Positions 25,839 to 33,988 of a stretch of 64,000 nt of DNA are shown here, in pieces. The DNA lies in the NCBI RefSeq assembly GCF_014230465.1, contig NZ_JAAXCY010000001.1, positions 496,001-560,000 of the forward strand. The letters are read 5' to 3'. How positions within the stretch are numbered: position 1 is the stretch's first letter; each line of letters opens with the position of its first letter. The translations under genes were made by a program, and so were the position numbers. A model generated the notes under the pieces. That model searched no databases, was not told where the DNA came from, and saw only the letters and a list, made by a program, of their open reading frames with translations. This stretch comes from Pseudomonas cremoris. Lineage in GTDB: Bacteria > Pseudomonadota > Gammaproteobacteria > Pseudomonadales > Pseudomonadaceae.

Positions 25839-27668
25839 CTCTATCGTCGTTTCGAACAACTGATCGATATTTTCCGCGACGCACCCAGCGCCGCCCCGCC
25901 CGATAAAGTCCTGCCCTTCTACCTCTACTACCTGCGTCAGGTATGGCCACATTTTGCCGCGCTGCTGGTGGTGGGCCTGATCGGTGCGTTGATCGAGGTC
26001 GCGCTGTTCAGCTACCTGAGCCGCATCATCGACCTGGCCCAGGGCACCCCGCCGGCCAATTTCTTCCAACTGCACAGCACCGAGCTGATCTGGATGGCCG
26101 TGGTTGCCCTGCTGCTGCGCCCGATTTTCGGCGCGCTGCACGACCTGCTGGTGCACCAGACCATCAGCCCCGGCATGACCAGCCTGATCCGCTGGCAGAA
26201 CCACAGCTACGTGCTTAAGCAGAGCCTGAATTTCTTCCAGAACGACTTCGCCGGGCGTATCGCCCAGCGCATCATGCAAACCGGCAACTCCCTGCGCGAC
26301 TCCGCCGTAGCCGCAGTGGATGCGATCTGGCACGTGGCGATCTATGCCATCAGCTCCCTGGTGCTGTTTGCCGAGGCCGACTGGCGCCTGATGATCCCGC
26401 TGGTGACCTGGATCATCTGCTACAGCCTGGCACTGCGCTACTTCGTGCCACGGGTGAAGGAACGCTCGGTGATCTCCTCCGAAGCGCGCTCCAAGTTGAT
26501 GGGCCGCATCGTCGACGGTTACACCAACATCACCACCTTGAAGCTGTTTGCCCATACCCAATATGAGCAACAGTACGCCAAGGAAGCGATCATCGAACAA
26601 ACCGAAAAAACCCAGCTGGCCAGCCGTGTCGTCACCAGCATGGACATCGTGATCACCACCATGAACGGCCTGCTGATTGTCACGACCACCGGCCTGGCAT
26701 TGTGGCTGTGGACGCAGTCGCTGATTTCGGTGGGTGCAATCGCCCTGGCGACCGGCTTGGTGATCCGTATCGTCAACATGTCCGGCTGGATCATGTGGGT
26801 GGTCAACGGCATTTTCGAAAACATCGGCATGGTGCAGGACGGTTTGAAAACCATCGCCCAGCCGCTGGCGGTGATCGACCGCGAGAACGCCCCGCGCCTG
26901 AACGTGCCCCGTGGCGAAGTACGCTTTGAACAGGTGGATTTCCACTACGGCAAGAAGAGCGGGATCATTGGCGGCCTGAACCTTGAGATCAAGGCCGGCG
27001 AAAAGATCGGCCTGATCGGCCCGTCCGGCGCGGGCAAATCGACCCTGGTCAATCTGCTGCTGCGTTTGTACGACCTGCAAGGCGGGCGCATCCTGATCGA
27101 CGGCCAGAACATCGCCGACGTGGCCCAGGAGTCCTTGCGCGAACAGATCGGCATGATCACGCAGGACACGTCACTGCTGCACCGCTCGATCCGCGACAAC
27201 CTGCTGTACGGCAAGCCGGACGCCACCGATGAAGAACTCTGGGCTGCCGTGCACAAGGCGCGGGCCGATGAATTCATCCCGCTGCTGTCCGACTCCGAAG
27301 GCCGCACAGGGCTGGATGCGCACGTCGGTGAGCGCGGGGTGAAACTTTCCGGCGGGCAGCGTCAACGGATTGCCATCGCTCGCGTACTGCTCAAAGACGC
27401 ACCGATCCTGATCATGGATGAAGCCACCTCCGCGCTGGACTCGGAAGTGGAAGCTGCGATCCAGGAAAGCCTGGAAACCCTGATGCAAGGCAAGACGGTG
27501 ATCGCCATTGCCCACCGGTTGTCGACCATCGCGCGGATGGATCGCTTGGTGGTGCTGGAGAAAGGCAAGATCGCCGAGAGTGGCAGCCATGCCGAGTTGC
27601 TGGCCCATGGCGGGCTGTATGCGCGGCTGTGGCAGCACCAGACCGGAGGCTTCGTCGGTATCGACTGA
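25836..27668 (+). CDS. ABC transporter with fused membrane and ATP-binding domains
   Basis: This 610-residue half-transporter of the MsbA/lipid- or drug-exporter type has six membrane helices in residues 30-320 and a C-terminal ATPase. Motifs are Walker A GPSGAGKST, Q-loop ITQD, signature LSGGQRQR, Walker B ILIMDEATSALDS and H-loop AHRLST. The ATG at 25836 begins the conserved N-terminus; the in-frame TTG at 25800 precedes the ribosome site. Position matches PA3228. The substrate is unknown. Confidence 0.92.
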   Translation: MLYRRFEQLIDIFRDAPSAAPPDKVLPFYLYYLRQVWPHFAALLVVGLIGALIEVALFSYLSRIIDLAQGTPPANFFQLHSTELIWMAVVALLLRPIFGALHDLLVHQTISPGMTSLIRWQNHSYVLKQSLNFFQNDFAGRIAQRIMQTGNSLRDSAVAAVDAIWHVAIYAISSLVLFAEADWRLMIPLVTWIICYSLALRYFVPRVKERSVISSEARSKLMGRIVDGYTNITTLKLFAHTQYEQQYAKEAIIEQTEKTQLASRVVTSMDIVITTMNGLLIVTTTGLALWLWTQSLISVGAIALATGLVIRIVNMSGWIMWVVNGIFENIGMVQDGLKTIAQPLAVIDRENAPRLNVPRGEVRFEQVDFHYGKKSGIIGGLNLEIKAGEKIGLIGPSGAGKSTLVNLLLRLYDLQGGRILIDGQNIADVAQESLREQIGMITQDTSLLHRSIRDNLLYGKPDATDEELWAAVHKARADEFIPLLSDSEGRTGLDAHVGERGVKLSGGQRQRIAIARVLLKDAPILIMDEATSALDSEVEAAIQESLETLMQGKTVIAIAHRLSTIARMDRLVVLEKGKIAESGSHAELLAHGGLYARLWQHQTGGFVGID

Positions 27669-27696
27669 ACATTTCCGGGCATACACAAATCAAAAA

Positions 27697-27787
27697 TGTG
27701 GGAGCGGGCTTGCTCGCGAAAACGGTGAATCAGTCAATACATCTGGCGACTGGCACACTGCATTCGCGAGCAAGCCCGCTCCCACAT
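27697..27787. repeat. REPIN
   Basis: TGTGGGAGCGGGCTTGCTCG and its inverse end this element, with an imperfect central spacer. It lies 28 bases after the ABC transporter stop and may serve as its 3' end. Confidence 0.92.
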
Positions 27788-27956
27788 TTGATCAGTGCCC
27801 GGCGCCAGATTTCATTAGGCCCTTCCCCATTTGGGCACTGGATTTGTGCCACAACCCTGCTGTAATCAACGCAGTGCCCAGATGGGCGCTGTAGTAATCG
27901 CAGGGAGCATCACGGTTTTACTGTTTCGGTAGAGCGATCTATCAAGGACGTGTTCC

Positions 27957-28658
27957 ATGTCTTTGTTCAAGCGGTCAGTCACGGAGGGGTTGGGTACGTT
28001 TTGGCTGGTGTTGGGCGGGTGCGGGAGTGCGGTGTTGGCCGCAGCGTTCCCTGCAGTCGGGATCGGCTTATTGGGTGTGGCCCTGGCATTCGGGCTTACG
28101 GTGCTGACCATGGCGTTTGCCATCGGGCACATCAGCGGGTGCCATCTCAACCCGGCAGTGTCGGTGGGGCTGGTAGTGGGCGGGCGGTTTCCGGCCAGGG
28201 AGTTACCGGCATATATCGTGGCGCAGGTCGTCGGCGGCACCATCGCCGCTGCGCTGTTGTACTTCATTGCCAGCGGCAAGCCTGGGTTTGAGCTGGCGTC
28301 GGGCCTGGCCTCCAACGGCTATGGCGAGCATTCGCCGGGCGGTTATTCGATGGCTGCGGGGTTTGTGTGTGAGTTGGTGATGACGGCGATGTTCGTGCTG
28401 ATCATCCTCGGCGCCACCGACCATCGCGCCCCGAAGGGCTTCGCGCCCATCGCCATCGGCCTGGCCTTGACGTTGATCCACTTGATCTCCATCCCCGTCA
28501 CCAACACCTCGGTCAACCCGGCCCGCAGTACCGGCCCGGCCTTGATCGTCGGCGGCTGGGCGATCCAGCAATTGTGGATGTTCTGGCTCGCGCCGATCCT
28601 GGGTGCGGTGGTGGGTGGTTTTGTCTATCGATGGCTGGGCAAGGAGGAGCCGGCCTAA
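27957..28658 (+). CDS. aqpZ: Aquaporin Z
   Basis: This 233-residue inner-membrane water channel has six membrane segments and both half-helix NPA motifs (CHLNPAVS near residue 63 and SVNPARS near 184). The narrow-filter residues of AqpZ are in place (Arg after the second NPA), and there is no Asp of the glycerol-facilitator type. AAGGACG lies 6 bases before the ATG. It converges on the GNAT-like gene with 12 bases between stops. Confidence 0.93.
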   Translation: MSLFKRSVTEGLGTFWLVLGGCGSAVLAAAFPAVGIGLLGVALAFGLTVLTMAFAIGHISGCHLNPAVSVGLVVGGRFPARELPAYIVAQVVGGTIAAALLYFIASGKPGFELASGLASNGYGEHSPGGYSMAAGFVCELVMTAMFVLIILGATDHRAPKGFAPIAIGLALTLIHLISIPVTNTSVNPARSTGPALIVGGWAIQQLWMFWLAPILGAVVGGFVYRWLGKEEPA

Positions 28659-28670
28659 GACAACGCGGGT

Positions 28671-29795
28671 TCAGCCCTGCCGGTAAGGCAGGGCTGTCCG
28701 CGCTTCCTCGGCATACGCCACAATTCCTACTCGCTCACGCGCCAGGAAATCCTCCACGGCACTCTTCAATCCGGGATGGCGCAGGTAGTGCCAGGACCGT
28801 GTGATCACCGGCTCAAACCCACGAATCAACTTGTGCTCGCCCTGTGCTCCGGCGTCGAAACGCTGCAGGCCGTGGGCGATGGCGTAGTCCATGCCCTGGT
28901 AGAAACAGGTTTCGAAGTGCAGGCGGTCGAACTCCGCCAGGCAGCCCCAGTAACGACCGTAGAAGCTGTCACCACCGATCAGGCTAAAGGCCATAGCCAC
29001 CGGCCGGGTGCCCTGCTTGGCCAGCACCACACGAATGGCCTCGGGCATGCGCTCGGCCAACAGGCTGAAAAACGCGCGGGTCAGGTAGGGCGATTGGCGG
29101 CGGACCGCGTAGGTGTTGGCGTAGCAGGCGTAGACAAAATCCCACTGTGCCTCGCTCAGCTCATGGCCTTGCAGCCACTCGAAGTCGATGCCCTGCCCGG
29201 CCACCTGTTCGCGCTCCTTGCGCATTTGCTTGCGCTTGCGCGAGCTGAGGGCGTCGAGGAAATCCTGGAAGTCACGGTAGCCACGGTTCTGCCAGTGAAA
29301 CTGGCAACCCAGGCGTTGCAGCCAACCCGGCTGTTGGGCCAACGCCGTGTCGGCCAGCTCGTCGGTGAAGTTGACATGGGCACTGGAGAGCCCTTCGATT
29401 TCCAGGTAGCCCGGCAGGCTTTTCAGCAACTCAAAACCATCATCGGCACTCGCCGCCAACAGCCGCGGGCCACTCACTGGACTGAACGGCACCGCCGTCA
29501 GCAGCTTGGGGTAGTAATCGATACCCGCCCGCTCACAGGCATCCGCCCACCCATGATCGAACACGTACTCGCCGTAGGAATGCCACTTGCGATAACTGGG
29601 TAAGGCCGCCACCAGCCTGTCGCCTTCCCAATGCAGCAAATGCTCCGGTTGCCAGCCCGATTGGTGGCCCAGGCTGGCGCTGTCTTCCAGCGCGCTGAGG
29701 AACGCATGCCGCACGAACGGCTGTGCCTGCGGCACCAGGCAATCCCAGGCCTGCGGGGCGATTTCGGACAGGCTGTCCAGGCGTTGCAGCGGCAT
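28671..29795 (-). CDS. GNAT-like acyltransferase (COG3146, DUF482)
   Basis: This 374-residue soluble protein belongs to the family once described as peptidogalycan biosynthesis proteins, with two GNAT-like folds. Characteristic segments are HAFLSALEDSASLG, YPKLLTAVPFSPVSGPRLL, SSRKRKQMRKERE and FYGRYWGC...HFETCFYQG. The ATG at 29795 has GAGGATTGCG directly upstream; the frame to 29900 is rejected. The acceptor substrate is unknown. A hairpin at 28673-28695 lies inside its last codons. Confidence 0.85.
   Translation of the reverse strand: MPLQRLDSLSEIAPQAWDCLVPQAQPFVRHAFLSALEDSASLGHQSGWQPEHLLHWEGDRLVAALPSYRKWHSYGEYVFDHGWADACERAGIDYYPKLLTAVPFSPVSGPRLLAASADDGFELLKSLPGYLEIEGLSSAHVNFTDELADTALAQQPGWLQRLGCQFHWQNRGYRDFQDFLDALSSRKRKQMRKEREQVAGQGIDFEWLQGHELSEAQWDFVYACYANTYAVRRQSPYLTRAFFSLLAERMPEAIRVVLAKQGTRPVAMAFSLIGGDSFYGRYWGCLAEFDRLHFETCFYQGMDYAIAHGLQRFDAGAQGEHKLIRGFEPVITRSWHYLRHPGLKSAVEDFLARERVGIVAYAEEARTALPYRQG
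28673..28695. other. Hairpin at the aqpZ/GNAT junction
   Basis: AGCCCTGCC-GGTAA-GGCAGGGCT is a perfect 9-bp stem just downstream of aqpZ and within the 3' end of the converging gene. It could stop aqpZ transcripts, although the U-run is missing. Confidence 0.5.
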
Positions 29796-29911
29796 CGCAA
29801 TCCTCACTGTTTCGGACGTAAAAGCCTGGCGAGTATCGCCGATCGGCTGGCTTCGCACACCCCGAAATCGAACGACAAGACGCAAATCGATTAGTTCCAA
29901 CTTAAATTTTT

Positions 29912-29927
29912 TGTCATCTACATGACA
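29912..29927. promoter_or_regulatory. Palindrome upstream of the putative porin gene
   Basis: TGTCAT-CTAC-ATGACA is a perfect 6-bp inverted repeat located 150 bases before the porin ATG. It resembles the inverted sites of metal-sensing OmpR-type regulators but not a direct-repeat PhoB box. Confidence 0.4.
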
Positions 29928-30076
29928 TCACTTAGCCACTGCGCCGTCATAAACGATCGTGATACTGACGCCTGTTTTTAGAGCGCCTGGTTCTAGCAGG
30001 TGGTTATTTTTCCGTCCGTCATCGGTCGGTTGTGTCCTGGATGGTTTGCCATCCCTCCTCACCTTCGGAGATTGAT

Positions 30077-31423
30077 ATGCGTCTTGCTTCCACTAAAACT
30101 GCGGCGATTCTGTGCGGCGGCCTGCTATTGGCCGTGAGCGTTCCGGCCAGCGCTGCAGTCGACGCTAAATTGCTCGACATGCTCAAGGCCAACGGCCAGA
30201 TCACTGCCGCGCAGTACACCGAACTGCAAACCGAACTGGCCAACGATCAGAAAGAAAAGCAGATCGCACGGCAAGCTCAACAAGAGACCAACGAACAGAT
30301 CGCGGCCACCGCGAAAAAAACCAACGAGCTGAGCACGTTTGACCAGAAGCTGGCCTGGGCGGCCAAGACTCAGTTCAAAGGCGACGTGCGTGTTCGCCAG
30401 GAAACCGTCAAGGTCGAAGGCTCGCCAAACAACGGCGGCAAGGACAAGGATCGTCAGCGCTTGCGTGCCCGCCTGGGTGCCTTCACCGAAATCAACTCGC
30501 AAGTGGACAGCGGTATCCGCATCGCCACTGGCAGCAGCGAAGACCCGCGCTCCACCAACGTGGATCTGGACGGCTACTTCGTCAAGAAAGCACTGTGGCT
30601 GGACCTGGGCTACATCGACTACCACCCGGACCAGATCAAGAACCTGCATGTAATCGGCGGCAAGATGCTGCAACCGTGGGTCAGCATGGGCGACGTGATC
30701 TGGGACACCGACGTGAACCCGGAAGGCCTGGCCCTGACCTACAAGTACCCACTGGGTAGCAGCGCCGAGCTGTTCGGCAGCGCCGGTACCTACAGCCTCA
30801 AGGACAACGTCAACGGCGAAGGCGTGCAATTTCGCAACGACCTGCGCATGAACGCCGGCCAGTTGGGCGCTCGTTTCTCCGTGACCGACAACCTCAAAGT
30901 CACCGTGGGCGGCAGCATGTACGCCTTCCAGAATGACGAAGACAGCCGTTGCCCGACCGCGGGCTCCGTGGCTTGCCTGACGCCACAGGAAACCATCCTC
31001 AACACCGTCGCCGGCAATGCCAGCGAATACCGCTTGTACGAAGGCTTCAGCCAAGTGGATGTTGGCGGTCTGGCCGTACCGTTGTCGTTCTACGGTCAAT
31101 ACGTGCAAAACACTAAAGCCACTGACAGCGACAAGGACACTGCCTGGCTGGTGGGCGCCAAGTCCAAAGTGTTTGGTTTGAACCTGGACTACAACTATCG
31201 CGACATTCAGCGTTATGCCGTGGTGGGTGGCTTCACCGACTCGGACTTCGCCGGCGGTGTCACCGGTTCGCGTGGTCACAAGTTCAAGGTCGGTTACGAC
31301 ATCGACAAAAACTTCGCCATCGGTGCCACTTACTTCCTGACCAAGGCCGATTACTCCAGCGCGCCTAACTACCGGGATGCGAAGGTCAACACCCTGCAAC
31401 TGGACGCAGAAGCCAAGTTCTAA
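30077..31423 (+). CDS. Putative porin with N-terminal coiled coil
   Basis: This 448-residue protein has a signal peptide (MRLASTKTAAILCGGLLLAV...ASA), an N-terminal helical segment of about 80 residues rich in Gln/Glu (LLDMLKANGQITAAQYTELQ and on) that may trimerise, and a long beta-barrel ending LQLDAEAKF with a terminal Phe. It fits the putative porin family (PF16930-type). GGAG lies 8 bases before the ATG at 30077; the 15 upstream residues are not a signal. Substrate unknown; a palindrome at 29912 may regulate it. Confidence 0.82.
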   Translation: MRLASTKTAAILCGGLLLAVSVPASAAVDAKLLDMLKANGQITAAQYTELQTELANDQKEKQIARQAQQETNEQIAATAKKTNELSTFDQKLAWAAKTQFKGDVRVRQETVKVEGSPNNGGKDKDRQRLRARLGAFTEINSQVDSGIRIATGSSEDPRSTNVDLDGYFVKKALWLDLGYIDYHPDQIKNLHVIGGKMLQPWVSMGDVIWDTDVNPEGLALTYKYPLGSSAELFGSAGTYSLKDNVNGEGVQFRNDLRMNAGQLGARFSVTDNLKVTVGGSMYAFQNDEDSRCPTAGSVACLTPQETILNTVAGNASEYRLYEGFSQVDVGGLAVPLSFYGQYVQNTKATDSDKDTAWLVGAKSKVFGLNLDYNYRDIQRYAVVGGFTDSDFAGGVTGSRGHKFKVGYDIDKNFAIGATYFLTKADYSSAPNYRDAKVNTLQLDAEAKF

Positions 31424-31443
31424 ATGTGAGTGTTAAAAGCCTT

Positions 31444-31458
31444 GGGCCAGGACGGCCC
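31444..31458 (+). other. Small hairpin after the porin gene
   Basis: GGGCC-AGGAC-GGCCC lies 20 bases after the porin stop. It is the only candidate stop signal before the converging anti-sigma gene, and it lacks a U-run. Confidence 0.4.
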
Positions 31459-31530
31459 GAGGTCGCTGCAACAGTCTTGCGTGGTTGGATCGATCCCCAT
31501 CATCCGTTCGACTCCGCCACGCGAGCCTGC

Positions 31531-31776
31531 TTATTCCAAGCCTTTCTGATCCTTGAGTCGCTCGTCGGCCAGACGCTGCGCCAAGGCATCCACACCCTCT
31601 ACCGGCTGTTCCGGCATTAGCTTCAGCGTGGCCTGCATCAGACGCATCTGGCGGATAAAACGTCGGCAGTTAGGGCAAAACATCAAGTGATGACGCACCA
31701 GCAGGCGCTCGCGAAAGGTCAGTTGCCCATCGAGATAGTCACTGGAACGTGCCACTTGTTCTTTACAGGTCAACAT
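31531..31776 (-). CDS. Short zinc-finger anti-sigma factor
   Basis: This 81-residue protein has the zinc-binding anti-sigma (ZAS, zf-HC2) signature H-x3-C-x2-C in VRHHLMFCPNCRRFIRQMR, preceded by LDGQLTFRERL. It has no membrane segment and stops shortly after the ZAS domain, so it is a soluble, minimal anti-sigma factor. Its ATG overlaps the sigma-factor stop by 7 bases and has its own GAGGAA, indicating coupled synthesis. It presumably holds the ECF factor inactive until a cytoplasmic signal, for example thiol oxidation or zinc loss, changes the finger. Confidence 0.8.
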   Translation of the reverse strand: MLTCKEQVARSSDYLDGQLTFRERLLVRHHLMFCPNCRRFIRQMRLMQATLKLMPEQPVEGVDALAQRLADERLKDQKGLE

Positions 31777-32384
31777 TCGCCCGTTTCCTCAAAATGCTCC
31801 ACCGTGGCGAAGACTTTAAGCCGTGCTCTATGCAACAGCACACGGACATTGGAGAGCGAGAGCGTCAGAAGATTACAGATCTCCTCCAACTCCAGGCCCT
31901 GGCGTTCACGCAGCACCAGCACACTGCTTTGCAAGTCCGACAGGCTCAGCAACGTATGCTCCAGGCAATCACGCAGCTCATCTTCGGTCAGCAGGGCTTC
32001 TGGGGTGTCCTGATGCCATGCGTAGGGCGCTACTGCCCAATGCCCATCGTCAGGAACGAAGCGATCATCACCAATGGTGCCGTGGGGTGAAGGCAGATCA
32101 TCGAGCAGCACTTCGCGGCGGTTTTGTTTGTAGCGACCCTTGGCAGCATTGGCGGTGATGGTCAGCAGCCACGTCTTGAGGCTGGAACGCCCTTCAAACT
32201 TGGAAAGGTTGCGCACCACCGACAGCCAGGCGTCCTGGACGATTTCATCGGCGTGGCGCTGACCGACGATGGCATAGGCCACCGCGCGCATGGCGCTCTG
32301 GTAGGTGGTGACCAGCTCTTTATAGGCGCGTTGCTCACCCTTGAGCAGCCGTTCAAGCAGGTGCGCGTCGTCCGCTGCTGCCAT
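31770..32384 (-). CDS. ECF-type RNA polymerase sigma factor
   Basis: This 204-residue sigma factor has region 2 (YQSAMRAVAYAIVG...ADEIVQDAWLSVVRNL...SSLKTWLLTITANAAK) and region 4 (LSDLQSSVLVLRERQGLELE...SLSNVRVLLHRARLKV). Between them is a linker of about 55 residues that is long for the class. GAGGTAGACA precedes the ATG. It follows fabH2 and a REPIN, and is encoded with a ZAS anti-sigma factor. By position it resembles PA3285. Regulon unknown. Confidence 0.9.
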   Translation of the reverse strand: MAAADDAHLLERLLKGEQRAYKELVTTYQSAMRAVAYAIVGQRHADEIVQDAWLSVVRNLSKFEGRSSLKTWLLTITANAAKGRYKQNRREVLLDDLPSPHGTIGDDRFVPDDGHWAVAPYAWHQDTPEALLTEDELRDCLEHTLLSLSDLQSSVLVLRERQGLELEEICNLLTLSLSNVRVLLHRARLKVFATVEHFEETGEC

Positions 32385-32418
32385 TGTCTACCTCGATTTC
32401 ACTTTGGACGCGGCCCCT

Positions 32419-32514
32419 GTAGTGAGCGGGCTTGCCCCGCGCCGGGCTGCGCAGCGGCCCCACAAAACGGGAGCGCTACGCACTCCAGCGCGGGGCAAGC
32501 CCGCTCACTACAGC
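32419..32514. repeat. REPIN of a second REP type
   Basis: TGTAGTGAGCGGGCTTGCCC and its inverse enclose a GC-rich spacer. It fills most of the 141 bases between fabH2 and the ECF sigma gene. The same type occurs at 42647-42695. Confidence 0.88.
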
Positions 32515-32525
32515 CCGTCGCGGTA

Positions 32526-33647
32526 TCAGCGTTTACGCAGGATCACGCTGCCGATCGAATAACCTGCACCGAACGAACTGAGTACGGCAACGGTGCCCTT
32601 GGGCAAGTCGTCCTGGTATTTATGAAAGGCAATCACCGAACCCGCCGAACTGGTGTTGGCGTAGGTATCGAGGATCACCGGAGCTTCTTCCACCGTGGCT
32701 TCGCGGCCCAGCAGTTTCTTCACGATCAGGTGGTTCATGCTCAAGTTGGCCTGGTGCAGCCAGAAGCGCTTCACGTCGGCCACGTTCAACTGGTTTTCCG
32801 CCAGGTGTACACCGATCAGCTCGGCCACCATCGGGCACACGTCGCGGAAGACTTTGCGGCCTTCCTGCACGAAGAGCTTGTCCGGCGCGCCGATGCCCTC
32901 TTCCGCAGCGCGGTTGAGGAAGCCGAAGTTGTTGCGAATGTTATTGGAGAACTTGGTCAGCAGCTTGGTGCTCACCACGTCGAACTGATGCTCGGAGGTC
33001 GCCAGGTCTTCGCGTTCCAGGATCACCGCAGTGGCCGCATCACCGAAGATGAAGTGACTGTCGCGGTCACGGAAGTTCAGGTGGCCCGTGCAAACTTCCG
33101 GGTTGACCATCAGGATTGCCCGGGCCTGGCCCAGCGCGATGCTGTTGGCGGCGTTCTGGATGCCAAAGGTCGCCGAGGAGCACGCCACGTTCATGTCAAA
33201 GCCGAAGCCTTCGATACCCAGGGCTTCCTGGACTTCGATGGCGATGGCCGGGTAGGCGCGTTGCAGGTTGGAACAGGCGACGATCACACCGTCGATATCG
33301 GCGGCGGTCTTGCCGGCGCGCTGCAGGGCTTGTTCGGCAGCGCCGACAGCCATCTGGCAGAGCACCGACCATTCGTCGTTACTGCGCTCTGGCAGGCGTG
33401 GGGCCATGCGTTGTGGGTCGAGGATGCCGTCCTTGTCCATCACGAAACGGCTCTTGATGCCCGAGGCTTTTTCGATGAAGGCTGCACTGGATTCAGTCAA
33501 CGCCTGCACTTCACCACGCTCGATGGCGGCGGCATTGTCAGTATTGAACTGTTGAACGTAGGTATTGAAAGACTGCACCAGCTCTTCGTTGGAGATGCTG
33601 TTGGCCGGGGTGTACAGGCCGGTGCCGCTGATGACGACGTTATGCAC
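32526..33647 (-). CDS. fabH2: Beta-ketoacyl-ACP synthase III, FabH2 type
   Basis: This 373-residue thiolase-fold enzyme condenses an acyl-CoA with malonyl-ACP to start or shunt fatty acid synthesis. The catalytic triad is complete: Cys in NVACSSATF, His in FWLHQANL and Asn in YANTSSAG. The GTG at 33647 has GAGG 8 bases upstream and gives the family length; the longer frame adds unrelated residues. Neighbourhood (ECF sigma and anti-sigma genes downstream, hrpA upstream) matches PA3286 and its neighbours, where FabH2 uses octanoyl-CoA (from memory). Confidence 0.88.
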   Translation of the reverse strand: MHNVVISGTGLYTPANSISNEELVQSFNTYVQQFNTDNAAAIERGEVQALTESSAAFIEKASGIKSRFVMDKDGILDPQRMAPRLPERSNDEWSVLCQMAVGAAEQALQRAGKTAADIDGVIVACSNLQRAYPAIAIEVQEALGIEGFGFDMNVACSSATFGIQNAANSIALGQARAILMVNPEVCTGHLNFRDRDSHFIFGDAATAVILEREDLATSEHQFDVVSTKLLTKFSNNIRNNFGFLNRAAEEGIGAPDKLFVQEGRKVFRDVCPMVAELIGVHLAENQLNVADVKRFWLHQANLSMNHLIVKKLLGREATVEEAPVILDTYANTSSAGSVIAFHKYQDDLPKGTVAVLSSFGAGYSIGSVILRKR

Positions 33648-33881
33648 GGTCGTTCCTCTAAATCTGTCAGGCAGGGGATATTGGTACCGTCGTACCAAAC
33701 TCTAAGTAGTTCGATTCCGCCCGGCGGACATCAAACTGGCATCGCTTTATTCCATCGCGCCGTGGCTGTAGCAGCCAGCCCTTCCCGACGATCCCGGCAT
33801 TTATAGGCGCGAAGTTTGCCACAACCCTCGGAATTTGGCGCTATTTGTGGACACACACCCTTCCCTTGGACTGCATTCAAA

Positions 33882-33970
33882 TGTGGGAGCGGGCTTGCTC
33901 GCGAAAGCGGTGGCTCAGTCAAAATCACTGTGACTGACACTCCGCTTTCGCGAGCAAGCCCGCTCCCACA
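33882..33970. repeat. REPIN
   Basis: TGTGGGAGCGGGCTTGCTCG and its exact inverse flank a spacer with GTCA/TGAC symmetry. It lies between the hrpA 3' end and fabH2 upstream region. Confidence 0.92.
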
Positions 33971-33988
33971 GGGGATTTGCGTTGGGTT

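Noticed and set aside
29912..29927. A PhoB box before the porin gene
   Set aside because: PhoB boxes are direct repeats of CTGTCAT spaced by four bases. Here the second half is inverted.
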